From assembly GCA_015228895.1 (NCBI GenBank), contig JADGCR010000091.1, forward strand, positions 1 to 8,537: 8,537 bases of DNA, in the 5' to 3' direction. Shown one piece after another: positions 1 through 5,721 of this stretch. The notes beneath the pieces are model-generated. The model did no database searches. It saw nothing but the letters and a program-made list of their open reading frames with translations, and had not been told where the DNA came from. Both the position numbers and the translations under genes were made by a program. Source of the stretch: Magnetococcales bacterium (GTDB lineage Bacteria; Pseudomonadota; Magnetococcia; Magnetococcales; Magnetaquicoccaceae). Positions within the stretch are counted from its first letter, which is position 1, and the number at the start of each line of letters is the position of its first letter.

Positions 1-1
1 G

Positions 2-3000
2 AATCCGTTCTATGAACTGACCCAACGGATTTTTCATCTCAACCTGCAAGCCATGGGCGCCCTGTTTTGTCAGCAGCTCGTCCATCTGGACGCCAAGGCC
101 CCTCCACCCATGGTGTCGGCGGGATCGTGGAGAGCGGTCCGGGCGCAGGCGGCGGGCCGGGGCGCGGGCCGGTTCGGCGCGTTGCTTTCCCGGTTGTTTC
201 TCTCCGGCAAGGGCGTGGTGGACGTGGTGTTGCTGCTGATCTCCTCCGTCACCACGGCCCTGGCGGTGAACGATTGGCTCGCCGGACCCCAGGGGGCGTT
301 GCTGTTGCCGACTGGCCTGCTGGCCGGCGAGTCCGCCTTGTTGATCCGTTTCGTCATCTCCGGTCTGGGCGGTTTGCTCCTCTCCATGGTGGTTCTGGAT
401 TTCGTGGCCCGTCTGCTGCGGGGGATCGCGGAGAGTGGTCAGTTGCTGCGCGGGATCGCCGACACCTTCGCCCGTCAGCCTCGCTGGCTCTCCGTGGCGG
501 CGCTGCTCACCCTGTTCTCCTGTTTCGCCAATTACAACGCCATGGTTTCCCTGATCTCCATCAAGGCGGATCTGGACAGACAGTCGCAAACCCTGCAAGA
601 ACAGGTCCGTCAGGCGTTGGGGGCATGGCACAAGGGGGACGGCAACCGGGCCAACTCCCTGCACGACTACCATGCCGCCCTGAACAACACCATCGAGTCG
701 CTTCACAAGAATTTCGCCAATCTGGCCGAGCAGGAGATCCAGCCCAAAACCCCGACCAAGGGGGAGCCGCCCAAGAAGGGCCCCCGATACTTCGCCAAAC
801 AGTTCATCGTGGAAGGGGGGTACGAGCCAGGGGTGCGGGATGTGGTCCGGCAGGTGAAGGAAAACGCGTTCGCCCGGACCATCGACACCCTCATGCGCAA
901 TTCCAAACTGGATCTGAGCGTTCCCCTGGCCGCCAAGCTGCAGGCCATCAAGGGGGAGTACGAAACCCATCTGGCCCAGACCGACGGGGCCGTCAAGGGA
1001 CATCTGGCCCAACTGAACAGCATGATGCGCCTGGAGGGGGGACCGCTGGAGGTGATGGAGCGGATCTTCACTTTGGATGCCTCCCGGATCGAGGCGGTCT
1101 TGCAGCAGATCGTCGCGGCCATGGATCTCAACGCGCGGAAGTACCAGGAATCCACCCAAAAGCTCCATGCGTTGACCAACCAGTATCTTACCCTGGTGGG
1201 CCAGTTGGACAACGCCTTGAGCAGCACCCCCGACACCGCCAGGGTGGTGCAACAGAAGAAACCGGAGATCCCGGAACTGAAATCCCTGGCGGAGCTGAAA
1301 ACCGGAAAAATCGTCCTCATCAAGCGCAAGAGCTTCAGCGAATTGAAGTTCTTTCTCATCGATGCCCACGGGGCCGGAGCGGCTTTTGCCCTGCTGTCCG
1401 CCATTCTGTTCGCCAGTGTGGCCCTGGATCTGGGTGCCTTGATGCTCTACGGGAGCGCGACCGCCCGGCGCACCGCGCAGGAACGGCGGGGGTTCGCCAA
1501 ACGGATGAAGCAGCTCAAGGAGTGGGAAGAGGGCTTCGTGCGCGCGGTCGGGGCGTTTTTCGAGCGTCCCGATGTGCGCTGGCTTTTGGGGGGGCTCGGG
1601 TTTCCCGATCGGGGGGAGGTGCACAACGCCTATTATCGCTATTGTGAGCGATTGGATCCCCGATTGAAGGATGGGGCGGATCTCCTGGGGTCGGAACGGT
1701 TGACCCTCTGGTTCCAGGGTCTGTTCGCCGTGCCGCAGAGTACCGATCTGGCCGGATACAACGGGTGGTCCATGGTCATTTTCGATCTGATCGCGGGGCT
1801 GGAGCGCCACGATCCCAGATTCGTTGAGTCCATTTTTCCTGGATTGCATCTGCATCAGGGGGTGGGCAGTCTGGAGTTCCAGGAGTTTTTCGTGGAACTC
1901 CGCGACGAGCAGTTGCAGAAAAAGGAGGCGTTCATCCGGGAGTTGCAACAGTTTGCCGGCGGGAGCGGCGGGTCCGATCAGGGGGAGACCCTTTTTGGCG
2001 CCGGCCAGGGGGGGGATGAACTGTTGAATTTGTCCCGGACCTGGAAGAAGGGAGGCGGGAGATGGATGCAGAAAAAAGGCTGGTTCGCCCAGGGCGTGAA
2101 AACGCTTGGGCGCGGCGGGGCGACTTCCGACAGTCGGCTGAATCTTTGGTTTCTGTTGGTGCGCAAGGGGTTCAAGCCCCCCCCGCCCCCCTTTGTCCAC
2201 ACCCGTCGTCAGTGGTTGCAGGAGTGGGCGGTGTTGTCCGCGCAACCTCTGCCGGTGAGTGAGCCGGTCCCGGCAGGGGTGCGGGACCTCTCGGCTCCGG
2301 ATGCGTCTCCGGTCCCGGCAGGGGTGCGGGATCTCTCGGCGCCGGATGTGTCGCCGGTCCCGGAGGCGGCGGGCCTGATGGAGATCGGGAACGATCCCCC
2401 GGTCCCGGTGGTGGCGACCGGGGCGGATGTCCGGGTTGACACGCTCGACCTCGCCTCCACCCCCCTGCTTGTGGCGCAGGCCGATCGGTCCGTACCGGCC
2501 TCGGCGCGGGCCACCCCTTTTGTCCACAACGCCCTGTTTCTGACCAGTGGGGGGGAGGAGTTGCTGGTGTCGGCCACGCATGTGGATGACGCCTCCGCAC
2601 GACTGGAGTTGGAGCAGGTGCCCTTGGGGGTGGGGGTGGGTGCCGAAGGGAGTCTGATTCTGGAGACCGGGCAGGGGGGGCGTTATCCGTTCCCGTGTCG
2701 CGTGGAACAGTTGGGCGCGGGATTTCTGACCATTCGTTTGCACACCCCGGACCCTTTGTTCCCCAGTCTGCACGCCAATCTGCCCCCGGTTTCCCACGGG
2801 AGGGCCGCCGGAGAGCGGGAGGTGGAAGCGGAGCGTGATCCGGACGCGTGGAGCGCGTCGGAGGAGCACCCGGAATCCGGGCAGGCCCCCTTCAGGCAGG
2901 AGACGCGACTGACCGAAGGGATGGTTGTCGATGCGGCCACGGAAGCGGTGCGGAGCGCCTGCCAGGAGATGAAAGGGAAATTGTGGCAGATCCAGATTCG

Positions 3001-3649
3001 TGGCATGGCGTTGCGCAAGGCCAGGCCCGCACCCCAGCAGTTGTTGCGGATTCTGGGCAACCATGGCTCGTTTCTGGAACAGATGCCCCATTCCATCGAT
3101 GCCATTCTCTCCTGTCTGGATGCGGCGCTGGATCCGGGCATGTCGGTGCCGGAGGAGGGACGGGTTTCGTACCTTTCCAAACTGGCCGAGGAGGCTGGTG
3201 ATCTGTTGGGGCGCGTGCGCTCCCTGGCGGACGCCCTGGAAGACCCGGCGGAACGTGCGGAGCGTCTGAACGCCATGGAGGAGGAGGATGAGGAGGCGTC
3301 CCGCGAGGCGCGTTTGGCCTCCACGGGGCGGCAGGTCTCCGGACAGCCGACCCGCCACCGGATCGCTTTTCAGCCCGAAAAGGGGGGCTATTTCAGTGGG
3401 ATGACAGGGGACATCGCCCGGAACGGTCTGCGCATGGTGGGGGACGACCCTTTCACCGGAGTGGTCCCGAAGAAACGGGGCGTGTTGAAGCTGATCGCCC
3501 AAACCGACGTGGCCGGCTTTGCGGTGGAGGTGGTGCGGGTGGCGCACAACGAGGCGATTCTGCGTGTGCTGGAAGAGCGGGAACGGTTCGAGGCGTTGGC
3601 CCGGGAGGGTCGGTTCGGGAATCTGGTGTGTGAACCGTGGGAGGTGTGA
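2..3649 (+). CDS. Large multi-pass membrane protein with C-terminal PilZ-like domain (5'-partial)
   Basis: The frame is open to the window edge: 17 protein-like codons precede the first ATG at 53, so the true start probably lies outside. Residues here count from that ATG (1198 aa). Hydrophobic helices lie near 54-75, 97-120, 144-168 and 441-466. Residues ~170-435 form a hydrophilic, helical, Gln-rich loop that would be periplasmic if the N-terminus is cytoplasmic; everything after 466 would then be cytoplasmic. Region 500-620 is folded-looking but unrecognised. A Pro/Val-rich linker with a 15-residue tandem repeat covers ~733-790. Residues ~1098-1180 resemble PilZ: a basic RHR followed by D-I-A-R-N-G (1120-1125), matching (D/N)xSxxG with Ala for Ser, then beta-strand-like segments. 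The RxxxR half is degenerate. Residues ~823-897 look like a second, weaker PilZ-like barrel. Role inferred: membrane-anchored c-di-GMP-responsive or scaffold protein; no enzymatic motif seen. Reality of the gene is near certain, function is not. Confidence 0.85.
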   Translation, partial: NPFYELTQRIFHLNLQAMGALFCQQLVHLDAKAPPPMVSAGSWRAVRAQAAGRGAGRFGALLSRLFLSGKGVVDVVLLLISSVTTALAVNDWLAGPQGALLLPTGLLAGESALLIRFVISGLGGLLLSMVVLDFVARLLRGIAESGQLLRGIADTFARQPRWLSVAALLTLFSCFANYNAMVSLISIKADLDRQSQTLQEQVRQALGAWHKGDGNRANSLHDYHAALNNTIESLHKNFANLAEQEIQPKTPTKGEPPKKGPRYFAKQFIVEGGYEPGVRDVVRQVKENAFARTIDTLMRNSKLDLSVPLAAKLQAIKGEYETHLAQTDGAVKGHLAQLNSMMRLEGGPLEVMERIFTLDASRIEAVLQQIVAAMDLNARKYQESTQKLHALTNQYLTLVGQLDNALSSTPDTARVVQQKKPEIPELKSLAELKTGKIVLIKRKSFSELKFFLIDAHGAGAAFALLSAILFASVALDLGALMLYGSATARRTAQERRGFAKRMKQLKEWEEGFVRAVGAFFERPDVRWLLGGLGFPDRGEVHNAYYRYCERLDPRLKDGADLLGSERLTLWFQGLFAVPQSTDLAGYNGWSMVIFDLIAGLERHDPRFVESIFPGLHLHQGVGSLEFQEFFVELRDEQLQKKEAFIRELQQFAGGSGGSDQGETLFGAGQGGDELLNLSRTWKKGGGRWMQKKGWFAQGVKTLGRGGATSDSRLNLWFLLVRKGFKPPPPPFVHTRRQWLQEWAVLSAQPLPVSEPVPAGVRDLSAPDASPVPAGVRDLSAPDVSPVPEAAGLMEIGNDPPVPVVATGADVRVDTLDLASTPLLVAQADRSVPASARATPFVHNALFLTSGGEELLVSATHVDDASARLELEQVPLGVGVGAEGSLILETGQGGRYPFPCRVEQLGAGFLTIRLHTPDPLFPSLHANLPPVSHGRAAGEREVEAERDPDAWSASEEHPESGQAPFRQETRLTEGMVVDAATEAVRSACQEMKGKLWQIQIRGMALRKARPAPQQLLRILGNHGSFLEQMPHSIDAILSCLDAALDPGMSVPEEGRVSYLSKLAEEAGDLLGRVRSLADALEDPAERAERLNAMEEEDEEASREARLASTGRQVSGQPTRHRIAFQPEKGGYFSGMTGDIARNGLRMVGDDPFTGVVPKKRGVLKLIAQTDVAGFAVEVVRVAHNEAILRVLEERERFEALAREGRFGNLVCEPWEV
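2177..2191 (+). repeat. C8-G-C6 homopolymeric tract inside the membrane protein gene
   Basis: Eight C residues, one G and six C residues run together and encode Lys-Pro5-Phe at the entrance to the proline-rich linker. The reading frame continues intact through it in this copy. A change of one base would remove the PilZ-like C-terminus while leaving the membrane part, so the tract could act as a slippage site. It may equally be a by-product of high G+C and a proline linker. Confidence 0.7.
2264..2363 (+). repeat. 45-bp tandem repeat, two copies plus a 10-bp partial third
   Basis: Unit 1 is 2264-2308, unit 2 is 2309-2353, and 2354-2363 repeats the first ten bases before diverging. The two units differ at only a few positions. 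Each encodes the 15 residues PVPAGVRDLSAPD(A/V)S. Because 45 is a multiple of three, copy-number change would lengthen or shorten the linker without a frameshift. It lies in the low-complexity segment between the unrecognised cytoplasmic region and the first PilZ-like segment. Confidence 0.9.
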
Positions 3650-3671
3650 TGGCACCCGTTGGCGAGTGTGG

Positions 3672-4205
3672 CTACCACATGCGCCGCAACAGGCCGTCCC
3701 GATCGATGAAGTGATGTTTGAGCGCGGCCAGGAGATGCAGGGTCACCAATCCGCAAAAACCAAGGGCCAACACCAGATGGGCGGTTCCGCTCCACTCTTC
3801 CCGTCCCTTGGCCGCGGGCAGCAACGCGGGAAACTCGAACCAGCCGAACACGCTCACCCCCCGTCCGTCCGCCGTGGAGAGCAGATAGCCCGTGACGGGG
3901 AGCAGGGCCATGAGCAGGTACAGGGCCAGATGGGTGGCCATGGCGCTTTTTTGTTCCCACATGGGCATGTCGGGGAGGGGCGGGGCCGGGTGGGTCAGAC
4001 GCCAGGAGATTCGTATCAGCCATACTCCCAGGGATAACACCCCCAGGGAACGATGCCAGAAAACGGAACGATGGTACAGGGGATCGTAATAGGTCAGGGA
4101 GATGGCGTAAAACCCCAGACCGACCATGACCACCAGCATTGCGGCCATGGTCCAGTGCATCAGGCGGGCGACGGGATCGAAACGGGGCGTGTCGGTCGGG
4201 TGCAC
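3672..4205 (-). CDS. Cytochrome b561 family di-haem membrane protein
   Basis: Four-helix inner-membrane b-type cytochrome; members of this family move electrons between quinol and other acceptors. Numbering from the upstream ATG at 4235 (187 aa), candidate haem ligands are H27 (in RLMHW), H61 (FWHRSLG), H153 (GTAHL) and H167 (TLHLLAALKHH). Their spacing (34 between the first pair, 14 between the second) fits the pattern I recall for E. coli CybB. Helices lie near 25-45, 57-78, 99-119 and 151-172. I place the start at the GTG of 4203-4205 (177 aa) because GGAGG stands five bases upstream and the protein then begins HPTDTPRFDPVARLMHW, the usual short lead-in of this family; the ATG at 4233-4235 has no visible Shine-Dalgarno. 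The gene is convergent with the membrane protein gene, 22 nt between stops, with no convincing terminator between them. No electron partner gene is visible. Confidence 0.92.
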   Translation of the reverse strand: MHPTDTPRFDPVARLMHWTMAAMLVVMVGLGFYAISLTYYDPLYHRSVFWHRSLGVLSLGVWLIRISWRLTHPAPPLPDMPMWEQKSAMATHLALYLLMALLPVTGYLLSTADGRGVSVFGWFEFPALLPAAKGREEWSGTAHLVLALGFCGLVTLHLLAALKHHFIDRDGLLRRMW

Positions 4206-4210
4206 GGTGA

Positions 4211-4215
4211 CCTCC
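4211..4215 (-). promoter_or_regulatory. Ribosome binding site selecting the GTG start of the cytochrome b561 gene
   Basis: On the minus strand GGAGG is followed by TCACC and then GTG (4203-4205), an ideal spacing. It lies inside the longer ATG-initiated frame, which lacks such a site, and so decides the start. Confidence 0.7.
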
Positions 4216-4238
4216 AATGTCGCGACAAAGAGCATTTT

Positions 4239-4244
4239 ATTTTA
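4239..4244 (-). promoter_or_regulatory. Possible -10 element of the cytochrome b561 gene
   Basis: TAAAAT in an A/T island (CATAAAATAAAATG on the minus strand) within otherwise G+C-rich DNA. It would start transcription near 4232, leaving a leader of about 27 nt before the GTG start and excluding the upstream ATG. No good -35 hexamer is seen at 16-18 bp, so this is weak. Confidence 0.25.
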
Positions 4245-4273
4245 TGGCCGGGTGTGGATTCCGGGAAGCGGCA

Positions 4274-4432
4274 TCAGCGTCCGGGAATGTACCCATCGTA
4301 ACCGTTCAGACCCCCCAGAACAAGGGTATCCCTACCAACAGCCCCATCCTGACCCAATGAGAGATCCGCCGCGAATCCGGCCTGCTGGAACGTGCCCTTG
4401 AGGGCATCTTCATGAGGAGTGGCGAGTTCGCG
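4274..4432 (-). pseudogene. C-terminal remnant of an unidentified protein, cut off at the edge of the inserted cassette
   Basis: Reading the minus strand gives 52 codons closed by TGA at 4274-4276, with an in-frame TGA at 4433-4435 immediately upstream and no ATG or GTG in the frame (one internal TTG only). The product has no Cys or Trp and is rich in Gly, Asp and Ala. It contains [20 protein letters not shown] and ends [15 protein letters not shown], which looks like genuine protein rather than a chance frame. The frame differs from that of the AlbA_2 gene, whose stop lies 14 bp further upstream (4447). The simplest reading is the tail of a gene that once preceded cytochrome b561, 68 nt from its GTG. 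I do not recognise the family. A chance open frame cannot be excluded at this length. Confidence 0.45.
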
Positions 4433-4446
4433 TCAGGGTCTGAGAG

Positions 4447-5721
4447 TCATTGTTCTTGCTCCGCACATGCAGCATGGATAGTCAGCATCAGTTCACTGTT
4501 ATCGATCAAACGATATTCGGGACGCCTGCCGGATAGGCGCTCGCTTGTTTCCAGAATGATTGGTACACCTTCTCCGCGCTTATCCATGATATGCTGACGG
4601 TGGTGGCTCAGCGTGTCATCGTTGATCGGGCATCGAGCCAACAGACTGGTCAGCGCTTCATTGCGCGCTGACTGGCGAAACGGCATGCTCTCCGGTGTCA
4701 TGGTATTGGTCAACATGCCAGGGGAATACAATTCCAGCCTGTTCTGAAACAAACGCAACCGAACCTTTGCCCCTGCCATCGAATAATCCCGGTGGGCAAC
4801 CGCATTGGTTACGGCTTCAAACACGGCCAGCATGTCGAACTGCGGCAGATCCTTGCGCCCGCCCTGAGCGTGCTTGTTGGCGGAAACACTCATGTTTTTG
4901 CGGACAAAAGCGCATGCCATGAAGATCTGTTGATTGAGTGGGCCGGTGATGTCCTGGGCATCTTGCTGATACGCCGATTCACTGCCAGGCAGAACGTCCG
5001 TTCCGTGATAGGCCACTGCCTGGATAAAAGCTCCGGGCAGGTACTGATGCGCCACATGGCTGCTCATGAGCAATCCGGCCACCGTGGGGCGCCAGTTCCC
5101 TTGATCATCACGGGAAACCATGGCGAGTTTGTTTAACTGAATTTCCGATATCTCGTTTCTATTAACAGAAACAAAGCATTGCCACAGTGCTGCATCCAGA
5201 TCGTTCAACGTGGCACGGGGAACCGGCGTTTCATCAAAGCGAATCAATCGGGATTGACTGCGCTGCTGGAACAATCGGGCCAACTGGTCCGGTGGAATCG
5301 GACTCTTGGAGGAACCAACCCGTTGCATGTAGCCTCCTGGGCTTTGGTGAACGAAAAGGCTGCGTTCCACCGCAATCCGGATGACAGGCTGTTCGGTTCC
5401 TGTCAGATCGGGCAGGGTCATGCGTTCAACTATAGGGGCCAGAGGCGGTTTGATCGACTGTTCGCAGGCTTGACGGACCACCATTTCAACGGCGTCCAGA
5501 TGCTCCACGGGGATGCCGAGTACCTCCCGACTGGCATCTTCCACGCCCAGCAACAGTACGCCACCTGCGCTATTGGCGAAGGCAGACAACTCGTCGGCCA
5601 GTGCGTCCTGCGTCGGTCCTCTGACTTTGCCACCAGCGAATCTGACCTCCTTCAATTCCAGGAAGCTGTCCTCGCCGAGCCAAATTTTTTCCAGCAGTTC
5701 ACTGCGCGTTGCCAGTATCAT
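4447..5721 (-). CDS. AlbA_2 (Schlafen-type) nucleic-acid-binding protein with C-terminal GHKL-like ATPase domain
   Basis: 424 aa from the ATG at 5719-5721, numbered from there. Residues ~15-130 are an AlbA_2 domain: the lead SFLELKEVRF, then LSAFANSAGGVLLLGVED, the typical core strand-helix-strand. Residues ~290-400 match the HATPase_c_4 type: the N-box E302-xxx-N306-A-xx-H310-R-D-Y, then ELYSPG, RNEAL and a late RGEGVP glycine turn. This is the COG2865-like architecture, often annotated as a transcriptional regulator or RecG-related helicase although it has no helicase motifs. Start choice: an ATG nine codons upstream (5746-5748) is also in frame, but GGAGG with a four-base spacer and the TGATG overlap with the preceding gene favour 5721. 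Translational coupling implies a function tied to the PHP-ATPase. Likely role: nucleic-acid or nucleotide binding partner or regulator of that protein; substrate unknown. Sampled G+C is lower than in the genes to the left. Confidence 0.93.
   Translation of the reverse strand: MILATRSELLEKIWLGEDSFLELKEVRFAGGKVRGPTQDALADELSAFANSAGGVLLLGVEDASREVLGIPVEHLDAVEMVVRQACEQSIKPPLAPIVERMTLPDLTGTEQPVIRIAVERSLFVHQSPGGYMQRVGSSKSPIPPDQLARLFQQRSQSRLIRFDETPVPRATLNDLDAALWQCFVSVNRNEISEIQLNKLAMVSRDDQGNWRPTVAGLLMSSHVAHQYLPGAFIQAVAYHGTDVLPGSESAYQQDAQDITGPLNQQIFMACAFVRKNMSVSANKHAQGGRKDLPQFDMLAVFEAVTNAVAHRDYSMAGAKVRLRLFQNRLELYSPGMLTNTMTPESMPFRQSARNEALTSLLARCPINDDTLSHHRQHIMDKRGEGVPIILETSERLSGRRPEYRLIDNSELMLTIHAACAEQEQ

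Noticed and set aside
67..1647. 526-codon plus-strand open frame overlapping the membrane protein
   Set aside because: Arg/Gly/Pro-rich product typical of a shifted frame in G+C-rich DNA; the other frame gives sensible membrane helices and is open over 3.6 kb.
3666..3680. Small hairpin between the convergent membrane protein and cytochrome genes
   Set aside because: Six pairs including one G-T, a three-base loop and no T-run; too weak to call a bidirectional terminator.
3388..4023. 211-codon minus-strand open frame spanning the two convergent genes
   Set aside because: It overlaps the verified cytochrome b561 in another frame and runs antisense to the PilZ-like region; low-complexity Pro/Arg/His product.
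4393..4406. Perfect inverted repeat TGCCCT-TG-AGGGCA downstream of the AlbA_2 stop
   Set aside because: Considered as a terminator, but the stem is six pairs with a two-base loop (or five with a tetraloop) and no T-run follows on either strand; it also lies within the remnant reading frame.
4206..4446. Search for tRNA, attachment site, transposase or CRISPR repeats at the cassette edge
   Set aside because: None seen; apart from the remnant frame, the weak -10 and the short palindrome, this stretch holds nothing I can support.
4447..5721. AlbA_2 protein as an ATP-dependent helicase (RecG-related)
   Set aside because: Such names are common for this architecture, but no helicase Walker or DEAD-type motifs are present; the visible ATPase signature is the GHKL-like N-box.
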